From: an uncultured Selenomonadaceae bacterium
GTDB lineage: Bacteria; Bacillota; Negativicutes; Selenomonadales; Selenomonadaceae
Reading direction: 5' to 3'
NCBI GenBank assembly: GCA_958415865.1
Contig: CATYZV010000059.1
Span: 1-8,842 of the forward strand
Length of the DNA: 8,842 nucleotides
This document shows positions 1 to 8,332 of the stretch, piece by piece (position 1 is the stretch's first letter; each line of letters starts with the position of its first letter). Under the pieces are notes generated by a model, which worked only from the letters and a program-made list of their open reading frames with translations, did no database searches and was not told the DNA's origin. A program made the translations under genes and the position numbers.

Positions 1-29
1 ACATATAAAATTATATAGGAGAAGTAAAA

Positions 30-3000
30 ATGAAGAACAAAGATAATATATCAAGATTGATATTATGCAGTCTGATGGCTGCCGGCGCAACGAACATATC
101 CAATGGAATTGTATTTGCTCAAGATTATCCCAACGGGTATGAGGCATCTAGCGGACAGGAAATAACATTAGACGGAGCTACTTTTTCAAGCCAAGATATT
201 GATAACCAGAGTGCGCTCAGGGTTGTAGGCGATGGAACTAAATTGACTTTGAACAATGCTACAATTTTAGCAGGTGAAGCCGGTCCGGATAAAGGCGGTG
301 AATTAATATTAAATAACAGCACCGTTCGCTCTGTAAATTTTAATACCGAAGGCGGTACATTGACAGTTAATGATTCTACCATTAATTCACCTATGCACGC
401 CGGCTATTTATATAAAGATGGAAAAGGTGAATATGTAGATGAAGGCAGCCGCCAAAGTATCATAACCGTTAATAAATCTAGTATTACGGCTGCAAATGAA
501 TATGATCCGGATGGATCTATTGCAGCAGGTATCGGCGGAAAAATTTATTTAAATGGCGATAAAAATACCAAATATGAGCCGGGTACATTTATCGGCTCTA
601 TAGCAGAAGATAAAAACGGAACTAATGCCGGACAGATTGAATTAAACGGCGGGATTCTCGTAGCTGATAATTTACGGGCTACATTGGATGGTTCACGCTT
701 GACAGCTAGGCAGATGAATTTAAGTCAAAATGAATTAGATGAATTAAAAAGCCGTATTGCTAAAAAAAGCATTATTTTGCAAAATGACGGTGTTATTCAG
801 ACTAAAACAGGTGAGATATTCGCCAATGGTATAGATACTTCTAGCCGTCAGGCTGTGTTGAATTCAAAAGACAGCGGCAAGGTTACGAATGATTATATCA
901 AATATAACGGCGGTACTCTGAATTTTACCGATAAAGAATATACTCAAGATTATCTGAACAGTGCTAAGCAAAATATTTCAACTGTTGACAGCGGCACAAC
1001 GAAGATTGTTATGAGTGGTGCACTTGTAGATGAAAATGGCATGAAAAGAAATACCATATCGGTAGCTGATGCGATTGGTTTTGGTCCGTATATCTACACC
1101 CGCAATATAGTGCAGACAGATCCGAGTATTGATACATTGTCTATAGACGGAACATCTGCAACCGGAGATGTAAAAAAAGATACAAATGGTGATGTTGTTA
1201 TACAGTATGCAAACGGCTTTAACGCAGCGCGTTTACAAGTGGGAGCAAATACCGACCGTATTGTAGTAACTGACGGGCAGACGCTTAGCTTAGGCGACAG
1301 TGATGACGGTGAACTGATCTACGGCAATGAAGAATCTTTGGTTATCGACGTTTCAGGCGATGCAGCTAATAATAAAAAAGGAACTTTGCAATTAGGCGTT
1401 GTAGGATTGACGGAAAATGATACACAGCAGAATTTAAATGCTAATCTGAAGATAAACAGCAACGGTGTCTTAACTAGCGTTGCCGGTATCAATAATATAA
1501 ACGGCAATATGACTATGAGCTCCAATGGTACAGCTAATATCACCGGCAACTCGACTGTCAATGTAAACGGCGTTTTGACAGCAGGCGATGCAAGTAGCAG
1601 TACAGATATAGGCATATATGTAGGTGATGGTAACAGCTCCGGTACGTTGACGGCAGGATATGCTGTATTAAACAGTTCAAAAGTTGTATTGGATTCCGGA
1701 TATAGAGGCGGCACGATAAAAGATGGTTCTAAAGCAGCTATTGTCTTAAAAGACAACGAACTGACGAATAAATTTGCAGTCGGCGAAAATTCAACTCTGA
1801 CGTTAGGTACTAATGATGTAAGCAGAGCAGAAAAGGCTTTTGCTAAAAGCGGACTGTCGTGGGGCAAAGATGTTACTTCAGCTGTATACGTATCGGGTGA
1901 ACACAATATGTACAAGGGTTCTTTGACGGCAGATTCATCAGCTGATAAGAGCACTCCTGATGGTATGAACTTTGACGGCACGGTAAAATTCGGCAATAAG
2001 TCTATTCTTATGGTAGACAGCAGCGATGTAAGTGGTGATAAGGCTGTAATCAATGCTGATCATATTAATATCGATAAAAGTTCCAGACTGTATATAGATA
2101 ATGCTGACAAGGGCACGTATACGATATTAGCCTCAAAAGATATAAATAATCAGGGCTGGAGCGGTGATAATATTCTTTCTAACAATGCCCTAATGAAATT
2201 CACTGATGTTTCAGAAGCAGGCAGTAACTTCAAAGTAGCAGGAAGCTATAAAAAAGTATCTGATGTATACGGCAAAGATGTAGTTATCGGCAATGTAGTT
2301 GACAGTGTTCTGCAAAATAATGATTATAAAGCAGGCGATGCACCGTATGACTTTTTCCGCAGTGCAGCTGACAGAGGCATAAATCCTACGAGAAGTCAGC
2401 AGGTAGATGCTTTCAACAGCGCGGCAAATATCGGTGAGCTCGGCGGGGTAAATCATAGTACGCACACTGTCAGCAATATGTTTACGGACAGTATATCAGA
2501 GCATCTTTCTTTGGCAAATCATGAATACAATGATAAAGATATATGGGCAAAATATATTAATAATGAAGAAGATGTAGATGGTTTATCCTTAGGCGGTATT
2601 AAGGCGGATTATGATGCCAGCTACAATGGCATTGTAGTGGGCGGCGATTTCTATAATAAAGGAAAAGGCACGCTGGGTGCAGCTTTTGCTTATGCTGACG
2701 GAAGTATTAACAGTTCGACGTTGTCATCATATACGAAAAATGATGCTGATTATTACGGTGCATCCATATACGGACGCATTGATAACGGCGATAGTGCACT
2801 GCTTGGCGATATCACCTTCTTGCACGGCAGTCATGACATCACGCAGAACAATAGCGGCAAAGAGCTTACGGCTTCGCCTAAGAGTGATGCTTTCAGCGTC
2901 GGTGTTAGAGCAGAAAAAGCATTTCAAGCCGGCAAGAACGGCAAGGTTATACCGTACGCAGGTGTCCGCTATATGAAAGTAGGTACGAGCGATTATAAGG

Positions 3001-3344
3001 ATAATTTAGGCATGACGCATGATACGGATGAACAGGATATGCTGTTTGTGCCTGTAGGCGTAAAATATACTGCTGATATTAAGCAGAATGATTGGACGAT
3101 ACGTCCGACAGCTGAATTGGGATACGTATGGAATGCCGGCAGTAAAGATACAGATAAAACTGTCAGCATGAACGATGCGGCAGATACATTTGGCTTCAAT
3201 ACAGCAGATGACGGCAGTTTTGTAGCTCGCATCGGTGTAAATGCGGAAAATGAAAAAATGTCTTACGGCATATCGTATGAACATCAAAACGGAGATACGG
3301 TAAAATCCAATAGATGGATGGCTAACGCTACATTTAAATTTTGA
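30..3344 (+). CDS. Type V autotransporter, probable adhesin, with C-terminal outer-membrane beta-barrel
   Basis: The 1104-residue product is a type Va secreted surface protein. The start is an ATG 5 nt after AGGAGAAG (17-24). Residues 1-30 form a Sec signal peptide: a basic N-region, a hydrophobic core around LILCSLMAAGA, and likely cleavage after VFA (27-30... A30). Residues 31 to about 755 are a Gly/Asn/Thr/Ser/Asp-rich passenger with repeated short strands such as GGTLTVNDSTI and NITGNSTVNVNG, as in beta-helix passengers. Residues about 760-835 are a linker with likely helices. About 837-1104 form the barrel, starting near DIWAKY and ending in alternating strands with a terminal Phe (ATFKF), the usual outer-membrane signature. 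The only Cys is in the signal peptide. No GDSGS serine-protease motif or RGD was seen, so adhesion or surface coating is the inferred role; the ligand is unknown. AT-rich sequence at 1-16 (TATAAA at 4-9) may be part of the promoter, but the window is cut there. The passenger looks more AT-rich than the downstream genes. Confidence 0.93.
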   Translation: MKNKDNISRLILCSLMAAGATNISNGIVFAQDYPNGYEASSGQEITLDGATFSSQDIDNQSALRVVGDGTKLTLNNATILAGEAGPDKGGELILNNSTVRSVNFNTEGGTLTVNDSTINSPMHAGYLYKDGKGEYVDEGSRQSIITVNKSSITAANEYDPDGSIAAGIGGKIYLNGDKNTKYEPGTFIGSIAEDKNGTNAGQIELNGGILVADNLRATLDGSRLTARQMNLSQNELDELKSRIAKKSIILQNDGVIQTKTGEIFANGIDTSSRQAVLNSKDSGKVTNDYIKYNGGTLNFTDKEYTQDYLNSAKQNISTVDSGTTKIVMSGALVDENGMKRNTISVADAIGFGPYIYTRNIVQTDPSIDTLSIDGTSATGDVKKDTNGDVVIQYANGFNAARLQVGANTDRIVVTDGQTLSLGDSDDGELIYGNEESLVIDVSGDAANNKKGTLQLGVVGLTENDTQQNLNANLKINSNGVLTSVAGINNINGNMTMSSNGTANITGNSTVNVNGVLTAGDASSSTDIGIYVGDGNSSGTLTAGYAVLNSSKVVLDSGYRGGTIKDGSKAAIVLKDNELTNKFAVGENSTLTLGTNDVSRAEKAFAKSGLSWGKDVTSAVYVSGEHNMYKGSLTADSSADKSTPDGMNFDGTVKFGNKSILMVDSSDVSGDKAVINADHINIDKSSRLYIDNADKGTYTILASKDINNQGWSGDNILSNNALMKFTDVSEAGSNFKVAGSYKKVSDVYGKDVVIGNVVDSVLQNNDYKAGDAPYDFFRSAADRGINPTRSQQVDAFNSAANIGELGGVNHSTHTVSNMFTDSISEHLSLANHEYNDKDIWAKYINNEEDVDGLSLGGIKADYDASYNGIVVGGDFYNKGKGTLGAAFAYADGSINSSTLSSYTKNDADYYGASIYGRIDNGDSALLGDITFLHGSHDITQNNSGKELTASPKSDAFSVGVRAEKAFQAGKNGKVIPYAGVRYMKVGTSDYKDNLGMTHDTDEQDMLFVPVGVKYTADIKQNDWTIRPTAELGYVWNAGSKDTDKTVSMNDAADTFGFNTADDGSFVARIGVNAENEKMSYGISYEHQNGDTVKSNRWMANATFKF

Positions 3345-3363
3345 TGATTTGTTTTGCAATGCG

Positions 3364-3395
3364 AAAAAGATACTGCTTTTGCAGTATCTTTTTTT
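3364..3395 (+). terminator. Intrinsic terminator after the autotransporter gene
   Basis: A perfect 8-bp stem, GATACTGC (3369-3376) against GCAGTATC (3381-3388), encloses a TTTT loop. It is extended by A-T pairs from five A (3364-3368) and seven T (3389-3395). It begins 20 nt after the autotransporter stop codon, so it separates that gene from the aminopeptidase unit. The run of A on the left arm means it could also terminate weakly in reverse, but no minus-strand gene ends here. Confidence 0.9.
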
Positions 3396-3403
3396 GGCTA
3401 ATA

Positions 3404-3412
3404 TGGTATAGT
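3404..3412 (+). promoter_or_regulatory. Possible extended -10 promoter for the aminopeptidase unit
   Basis: TGGTATAGT fits an extended -10 element (TG-n-TATAGT) just downstream of the preceding terminator and about 45 nt before the aminopeptidase start. No good -35 box lies 16-18 nt upstream, where the terminator stem sits, so the call rests on the extended -10 and on position alone. Confidence 0.35.
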
Positions 3413-3456
3413 AAAAGAAATGAGAGAATTTTTTGGATAGAAAGGATATGGTATAG

Positions 3457-4734
3457 ATGAACTGCGCAGAAGAACTGCTGAATTTTATCAGCCGCTGTGT
3501 TTCTCCGCTTCATACGGTAGATACAGCAGGCAGTATATTGAAAAAAGCTGATTTTAAGGAACTGAATCTAGCTGAGGATTGGCATATCAAGCCGGAAAAG
3601 AAGTATTTCGTCAATGTATACGATTCTACGTTTATTGCATTTATACCTCATAGTGATTTGCGCGGCGGTCTTCGGCTTGCGGCTGCTCATACGGATTTTC
3701 CCTGTTTAAAGCTAAAACCGGCTGCTGATGTTGTGAAAAATAGTTACGGCAGTCTGAATGCCGAGATATATGGCGGCATGATATTAAATACCTGGCTGGA
3801 CCGTCCGCTGTCGCTTGCGGGCAAGGTTGCGCTAAAGGGCAAGAGTGTGTTTGCACCTGAGTGCCGTTTAGTGGATTTTGCCCGCCCGCTGATGACCATA
3901 CCGAATCTAGCTATTCATATGGATAGAAAAATCAACGAAGGCAAGGCTTTAAACCGTCAAAAAGAAATGCTGCCTCTGGCATTTATAGAAAACGGCAAAT
4001 CAGATGGAAGCTATCTACTGAAGCTGCTGGCAGAGCAGCTAAAGTGCAAAACGGAAGATATTCTTTCGTATGAGCTTTATGTATACCAAGCGGAACGAGG
4101 CTGTGTACTGGGTTTTGATGATGAATTCATATCCTCGCCGCGCCTTGATAATCTGACATCAGTGAAGGCCTGCGTAAGTGGAATTATCGCCGACAAGCGT
4201 AAAGCCGGGCTGGATGTGATAGTTCTGTTTGACAATGAAGAAGTCGGCAGCCGCACCAAGCAGGGCGGTGCATCGATGGTACTGCCAAATGTTCTGGAGC
4301 GTATTTATCTGAGCTTGGGATATACGAGAGAAGAGCTGCTGGCGGATATTCACAAAGGCTTTATGCTGTCAATAGATGTCGCTCATGCACTGCATCCCAA
4401 TTATCCGGAAAAGAACGATATCACCAACAAGCCTGTATTAAACGGCGGTACGGCATTAAAAACGGCAGCTAGCCAGTCGTATGCAGGCGATGCTCAAGCG
4501 GTAGCTGTCGTAAAAGCCTTGTGTGAAAAATACAAGATACCGTATCAGCAGTATGTGAACCGTTCGGATATCCCCGGCGGCTCAACGCTGGGGTCAATCG
4601 CTTCATCGCTGCTGCCGATGCGCACGATGGATATAGGAATACCGATTTTAGCCATGCACTCAGCGCGTGAAACCATGGGAGTTAAAGACCAGAAATCGCT
4701 GGAAACATTGGTTAAAGCATTTTTCACAGAATGA
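3457..4734 (+). CDS. apeB: M18 family metallo-aminopeptidase
   Basis: This 425-residue cytoplasmic zinc exopeptidase removes N-terminal residues from peptides; characterised M18 enzymes often prefer acidic or neutral residues. Its length is typical of the family. Metal ligands expected for M18 are all visible: H78 (AAHTDFP), D231 (SPRLDN), E262 with the adjacent catalytic-type E261 (DNEEVGS), D307 (SIDVAHA) and H401 (AMHSARE). Other family blocks are LDRPLSLAGKV (114-124), HPNYPEKND (313-321) and DIPGGSTLG (371-379). There is no signal peptide. The start is an ATG preceded by AAAGGA (3441-3446), about 10 nt upstream; an ATG at 3448 meets a stop at once. The stop codon overlaps a possible ATG of the next gene (ATGA at 4731-4734), so the two are probably co-transcribed. 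The physiological substrate cannot be told from sequence. The gene symbol is used only as the common name for bacterial M18 members. Confidence 0.95.
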   Translation: MNCAEELLNFISRCVSPLHTVDTAGSILKKADFKELNLAEDWHIKPEKKYFVNVYDSTFIAFIPHSDLRGGLRLAAAHTDFPCLKLKPAADVVKNSYGSLNAEIYGGMILNTWLDRPLSLAGKVALKGKSVFAPECRLVDFARPLMTIPNLAIHMDRKINEGKALNRQKEMLPLAFIENGKSDGSYLLKLLAEQLKCKTEDILSYELYVYQAERGCVLGFDDEFISSPRLDNLTSVKACVSGIIADKRKAGLDVIVLFDNEEVGSRTKQGGASMVLPNVLERIYLSLGYTREELLADIHKGFMLSIDVAHALHPNYPEKNDITNKPVLNGGTALKTAASQSYAGDAQAVAVVKALCEKYKIPYQQYVNRSDIPGGSTLGSIASSLLPMRTMDIGIPILAMHSARETMGVKDQKSLETLVKAFFTE

Positions 4735-4746
4735 ATATCTATAGAA

Positions 4747-4752
4747 AAGAGG
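4747..4752 (+). promoter_or_regulatory. Ribosome binding site deciding the dehydrogenase start
   Basis: AAGAGG lies 5 nt before the ATG at 4758 and 8 nt before the ATG at 4761. The earlier in-frame ATG at 4731, which overlaps the aminopeptidase stop as ATGA, has no purine-rich site upstream. This supports starting at 4758 or 4761. Confidence 0.6.
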
Positions 4753-4757
4753 CTCGA

Positions 4758-5711
4758 ATGATGAACGTATTAGTAGTGATGGAATTTAGAGATAAGCACA
4801 AGCAGCTCATGCAGGAATCTTTTCCACATGTCAAATTTGTATTTGACAGGCAGCCGAAAGAGGCTGATATAAAAGCAGCTGATGCGATAATCGGCAACAT
4901 CAAGCTCCATCTGCTGAAGCAGGCTGAAAATCTAAAATGGCTTCAGCTTAACAGTGCTGGCACAGACGGATACTGTAAGGAAGGAATCATGCCGAAAGAT
5001 GCCGTGCTGACAAATGCCACAGGTGCATACGGCCTGGCTCTGTCTGAATATATGCTGGCTGTACTGATGGCTATGCAGAAGAAACTCTACCGCTACCATG
5101 ATAACCAAAAATCTAAAAAATGGCACGATGAAGGGGAAGTAACTTCCATTTTCAATTCATACGCTATCGTGGTCGGGCTGGGTGATATCGGCAGCTGCTT
5201 TGCCAAGCGATTGAAAGCATTAGGGGCAGCTTACGTGGTAGGCGTAAAACGCCGCCTCGGTACAAAGCCGGATTATCTGGATGAGTTGATTTCATTAGAA
5301 CAGCTTGACCAATACCTGCCCAAAGCCGATATAGTAGCGAGCATACTGCCGGGTACAGCGGCAACGACGCATATATTCAACGCAGATAAATTCAATAAAA
5401 TAAAGCAGGGAGCATTTTTCATAAATGCAGGCAGAGGCTCTGCCGTAGTTGAGGACGATTTATGCACAGCTGTGGAATCGGGCCATTTGGCAGGTGCGGC
5501 AATAGATGTAACAGAAATAGAACCACTGCCGCAGGACAGCAGGCTATGGCAGATAGAGAATATCCATATCACGCCGCACACAGCAGGCCAGTATCATCTG
5601 CCCGCGACACTGGACAATATCGTCAATATAGCTAGAGAAAATCTGCAAAGACTCATAGATGGCAGGCAGCTGATAAATCAAGTGGACTTTTCAACGGGCT
5701 ACAAAAAATAA
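4758..5711 (+). CDS. D-2-hydroxyacid dehydrogenase, NAD(P)-dependent
   Basis: This is a cytoplasmic oxidoreductase interconverting a 2-oxoacid and the D-2-hydroxyacid; the substrate cannot be named from the sequence. Numbered from 4758 (317 residues): the substrate-side loop NSAGTD is at about 65-70, the Rossmann dinucleotide motif GLGDIG at 140-145, and the family's catalytic triad is intact, with R226 (NAGRGS), E255 (EIEPLP) and H274 (TPHTAG). The NSAG loop and short N-terminal domain resemble the GhrA-like/glyoxylate-reductase side of the family rather than 3-phosphoglycerate dehydrogenase, and no ACT domain follows. A longer form from 4731 adds nine residues (MNIYRKEAR) ahead of the conserved MNVLVV strand, and its start lacks a Shine-Dalgarno site, so the shorter form is preferred; 4761 is equally possible. 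It sits directly downstream of the M18 peptidase with no terminator between, so the two are probably one transcript. Confidence 0.93.
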   Translation: MMNVLVVMEFRDKHKQLMQESFPHVKFVFDRQPKEADIKAADAIIGNIKLHLLKQAENLKWLQLNSAGTDGYCKEGIMPKDAVLTNATGAYGLALSEYMLAVLMAMQKKLYRYHDNQKSKKWHDEGEVTSIFNSYAIVVGLGDIGSCFAKRLKALGAAYVVGVKRRLGTKPDYLDELISLEQLDQYLPKADIVASILPGTAATTHIFNADKFNKIKQGAFFINAGRGSAVVEDDLCTAVESGHLAGAAIDVTEIEPLPQDSRLWQIENIHITPHTAGQYHLPATLDNIVNIARENLQRLIDGRQLINQVDFSTGYKK

Positions 5712-5745
5712 TAAAGAACAGATTAGTCCATGCCGCTCAATAAAG

Positions 5746-5786
5746 AAAGGAGGCAGCCTAAAAAATATAGGCTGCCTCCTTTTTTT
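5746..5786 (+). terminator. Strong intrinsic terminator shared by convergent genes
   Basis: A perfect 15-bp stem pairs 5746-5760 (from AAAGGAGGCAGCC) with 5768-5782, around a 7-nt AAAAATA loop, and runs into a T-tract (5780-5786). It starts 34 nt after the dehydrogenase stop and ends 17 nt before the desulfoferrodoxin stop on the other strand. On the minus strand the stem is followed by TTTCTTTATT, so it probably works in both directions. The left arm contains a perfect Shine-Dalgarno-like AAAGGAGG, but no reading frame follows it. Confidence 0.93.
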
Positions 5787-5803
5787 ATGTTATTTATCAA
5801 ATT

Positions 5804-6184
5804 TTATGCGTCAGCTTTCCAAAGCCCATGGAGGTTGCAGTACGCATAAGCAGTAGTGATGTGTTCGCCTTCCAGCAGTACGAATTCAGCCTTCGGTTCG
5901 CTGCCAGACTGAAGTACTTTGCGCTGGTTGCCTTTATCTGTTTCGATGGAAATCCATTCGATGAAGTGCTCAGGGAGCATCGGATGTTTTACCGAGCCTA
6001 CGGTAACTGTGATGTGCTGACCGTCTTGAACGATGACGGGCACGTGTTTTTCTCCGGCTGCATCGGTTGAATTGGGGATTATTTTTTCCATTTTCTGGCC
6101 GCAGCATATGACGGGTACGCCTTTGTTTTCAACGAAAGCAATGATGTTGCCGCAGTGTGAGCAGCGGTAGAATTCTTGTTTCAT
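5804..6184 (-). CDS. dfx: Desulfoferrodoxin (2Fe superoxide reductase)
   Basis: The 126-residue product matches the usual desulfoferrodoxin length. The N-terminal desulforedoxin-like domain has the four center I iron ligands C8, C11, C27 and C28 (YRCSHCGN, VICCGQKM). The C-terminal neelaredoxin domain has the center II ligands H47, H67, H73, C116 and H119 (EKHVPV, KHPM, EHF, CNLHG) and the catalytic E45-K46 pair. The known reaction is one-electron reduction of superoxide to hydrogen peroxide in the cytoplasm of anaerobes, without making oxygen, with electrons usually from rubredoxin; no rubredoxin gene is in this window. The start is an ATG 8 nt after GAGGAGG (6199-6193), a strong site. It is the last gene of the minus-strand unit, 37 nt after the debranching gene, and ends at the shared terminator. 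The family is certain; co-transcription with the upstream genes is inferred from spacing. Confidence 0.97.
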   Translation of the reverse strand: MKQEFYRCSHCGNIIAFVENKGVPVICCGQKMEKIIPNSTDAAGEKHVPVIVQDGQHITVTVGSVKHPMLPEHFIEWISIETDKGNQRKVLQSGSEPKAEFVLLEGEHITTAYAYCNLHGLWKADA

Positions 6185-6221
6185 AGGATTTTCCTCCTCG
6201 GTTTTCCAATATAATATGTTG

Positions 6222-8318
6222 CTAAATTACAGCATTGTAGACGGAAATGGATCTGGGACTCAATGTGCTCTGATGGTAGAGATTCAGGCGGCTTCCTTCA
6301 GGAAAGAACGGCTTGTCTGCAAATTCTGTGTTGATGACGAGCTGCCAGGGATGGTCGTTAGGTAGTGAAGGCAGGCTGATGCGGTGGCTTTCCCAATGGG
6401 CATTGGCGCAGATGTAGATGAAATCATCGCGCCCGTCTTCTAGCTTGCCTGTGAGCAGTATGCAGACTACTCGGTTGCCTTCAGAGCTGTCAAACTGCCA
6501 AGGCTGTACGCCGTGCAGGCTGACAGCCGGATAATTTTCCGGCGTGCCGTTTGATGCTTTGCGGAACAGAGGGTGCTGCTTGCGAAAAGCGATGAGCTCT
6601 TTAAAGAATTCAAACATATCGTAGTTTTTCTTGAGCATATTCCAGTCCAGCCAGGAGATTTCATTGTCTTGGCAATAAGCATTGTTGTTGCCGTATTGAG
6701 TATTGCAGAATTCGTCTCCGGCGAGAATCATCGGTATGCCGATGCTGCACAATAGGATGGTGGCAGCATTGCGGATCATCTTGCGGCGCAAGAGCAGTAC
6801 TTCCGGGTCATCGGTCTCGCCTTCTATACCGCAGTTCCAGCTCAGATTGTCATTGCTGCCGTCGGTATTGTTCCAGCCGTTTTCTTCATTGTGCTTTTCA
6901 TTGTAGGAAAACAGATCCCAGAGCGTGAAGCCGTCGTGGCAGGTGATGAAATTGATCGATGCGTAATCACCGCGGTAAGCCGGATTGTAGATATCTTCCG
7001 AGCCGGTTATTCTATTGGCAAAAGCTTTGGCAAATCCGGCATCGCCTTTGATAAAGTGGCGGATGTCGTCGCGATAGCGGCCGTTCCATTCTGCCCAGCG
7101 TCCGTAAGCGGGAAATGTTCCTACCTGATACAGCCCGGCAGCGTCCCATGCTTCGGCGATCAAGATAGCATTATTCAATAGCGGGTCGAAAGTCAATAGT
7201 TCCAAAAGCGGCGGGTTCGTCATCGGCGAGCCGTCTTGATTGCGTCCTAAAATAGAGGCGAGATCAAAGCGGAAGCCGTCGATGTGGTATTCCGTTATCC
7301 AGTGGCGCAGGCAGTTTAATATCATCTGGCGCACAATGGGATTGTTGCAGTTGAGCGTGTTGCCACAGCCGCTGAAATTGTAGTATTCCCCGTTGGGCCC
7401 TAAGATGTAATACGCTTTATTGTCTATACCTTTGAAGGAAATATAGGGGCCTTTTTCATCACCCTCGCCGGTATGGTTGAATACAACATCGAGTATGACT
7501 TTGATATCGTTTTTATGCAGTTCCTTGATGAGATGCTTGAGCTCATATATCTGCATGTAATATTTGCCGCTGGCGGCATAGCCTGCTTTGGGTGCAAAAA
7601 AGGAAATCGGATTGTAGCCCCAGTAGTTGAGCAGCCGATTGCCCTTGCTGTCATAGCGGATATGACCGCTGATGACATCTTCGTTCTCGTCAAATTCAAA
7701 AATAGGCAGAAACTCTACTGCATTAATGCCCAGTTCTTTTAAATAAGGAATCTTTTCGATGAAACCGGCATACGTTCCGGGATAGGAAACGCCGGAAGAG
7801 CCGTGGCGGGTAAAACCGCGCATATGAGCTTCGTAAATGATCAAGTCGCTGTGATCCGACTTCATCGGCGGGTCAGTCTCAAGGTCAAAATCATTGATTG
7901 CTACTTTGGAACGGTATTGGTAGATATTGTCTTTGTCCGGCATTATGCCCCATTCATTGCGCCCTGACATGAGCCTTGCATACGGGTCTGAGAGTATTTT
8001 CCTCTTATCGTAAATGTAGCCTTTTTCCGGCTCGTATTTGCCGTCGATGCGGAAACCGTATTCGATATTCTCATAGTCCAAATCGAAAACGATCATAGCG
8101 AATACATTGCCCACGCGGTAATTTGCCGGATAGGGAATAGTCGCATAAGGCTCTTTTTCGCCGTTTCTAAACAGCACGAGCTCACAGCTTGTCGCACCGG
8201 AGGAATAGATGCAGAAATTAACTCCGTTCGGTATGATGGTAGAACCGTTTAAACGGAAAAAACCGCGCCTGATTTTAAACTGTTTGTATGAATCAGTTGG
8301 CAGTATATCCAAGTGCAT
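6222..8318 (-). CDS. glgX: GlgX/isoamylase-type glycogen debranching enzyme (GH13, CBM48)
   Basis: This 698-residue cytoplasmic hydrolase is predicted to cleave alpha-1,6 branch points in glycogen or in phosphorylase limit dextrin. An N-terminal CBM48-like beta domain spans roughly residues 18-115. The GH13 barrel follows with its four conserved regions: DVVFNH (277-282), GFRFDLAS (348-355, nucleophile D352), IAEAWD (387-392, acid/base E389) and CHDG (460-463, transition-state D462). Isoamylase/GlgX hallmarks are WGYNP (233-237), AGDEFCNTQYGNNNAYCQDN (533-552) and ISWLDWN (554-560). A C-terminal beta domain spans about 590-698. It is slightly longer than the roughly 657-residue E. coli GlgX and closer to TreX-like enzymes. 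The start is an ATG 6 nt after GAGGTG (8330-8325); that site partly overlaps the end of the STAS gene 14 nt away, suggesting translational coupling. No other glycogen genes (phosphorylase, synthase, branching enzyme) are in the window, so the pathway link is from family knowledge only. Confidence 0.95.
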   Translation of the reverse strand: MHLDILPTDSYKQFKIRRGFFRLNGSTIIPNGVNFCIYSSGATSCELVLFRNGEKEPYATIPYPANYRVGNVFAMIVFDLDYENIEYGFRIDGKYEPEKGYIYDKRKILSDPYARLMSGRNEWGIMPDKDNIYQYRSKVAINDFDLETDPPMKSDHSDLIIYEAHMRGFTRHGSSGVSYPGTYAGFIEKIPYLKELGINAVEFLPIFEFDENEDVISGHIRYDSKGNRLLNYWGYNPISFFAPKAGYAASGKYYMQIYELKHLIKELHKNDIKVILDVVFNHTGEGDEKGPYISFKGIDNKAYYILGPNGEYYNFSGCGNTLNCNNPIVRQMILNCLRHWITEYHIDGFRFDLASILGRNQDGSPMTNPPLLELLTFDPLLNNAILIAEAWDAAGLYQVGTFPAYGRWAEWNGRYRDDIRHFIKGDAGFAKAFANRITGSEDIYNPAYRGDYASINFITCHDGFTLWDLFSYNEKHNEENGWNNTDGSNDNLSWNCGIEGETDDPEVLLLRRKMIRNAATILLCSIGIPMILAGDEFCNTQYGNNNAYCQDNEISWLDWNMLKKNYDMFEFFKELIAFRKQHPLFRKASNGTPENYPAVSLHGVQPWQFDSSEGNRVVCILLTGKLEDGRDDFIYICANAHWESHRISLPSLPNDHPWQLVINTEFADKPFFPEGSRLNLYHQSTLSPRSISVYNAVI

Positions 8319-8332
8319 AAATTACACCTCTT

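Noticed and set aside
60..71. Cys13 in the signal peptide as a possible lipoprotein lipobox.
   Set aside because: The residue before the Cys is Leu, not Gly/Ala/Ser, and the hydrophobic core continues beyond it to a better signal peptidase I site at VFA-Q (28-31).
1319..2053. A 244-codon open frame antisense to the autotransporter passenger.
   Set aside because: It has no ribosome binding site, and its Ser/Pro/Leu/Val-rich composition is the reverse complement of the repetitive Gly/Asn/Thr/Asp-coding passenger. It is a shadow frame.
2677..2976. Alternative-frame open reading frames over the autotransporter barrel.
   Set aside because: The barrel frame has clear alternating strands and a terminal Phe; the overlapping frames show no recognisable domain or start signals.
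5746..5753. AAAGGAGG as a ribosome binding site for a small gene.
   Set aside because: It is buried in a 15-bp terminator stem and no open frame with a start codon follows before the T-tract.
5828..6070. Plus-strand open frame across the desulfoferrodoxin gene.
   Set aside because: The minus strand encodes an intact desulfoferrodoxin with all iron ligands; the plus-strand frame has no domain features.
6200..6221. Possible internal promoter for dfx on the minus strand (TATTAT at 6216-6211).
   Set aside because: No acceptable -35 box lies 16-18 nt upstream within the end of glgX, and the AT-rich gap alone is weak evidence. It could still matter if dfx is separately induced by oxygen.
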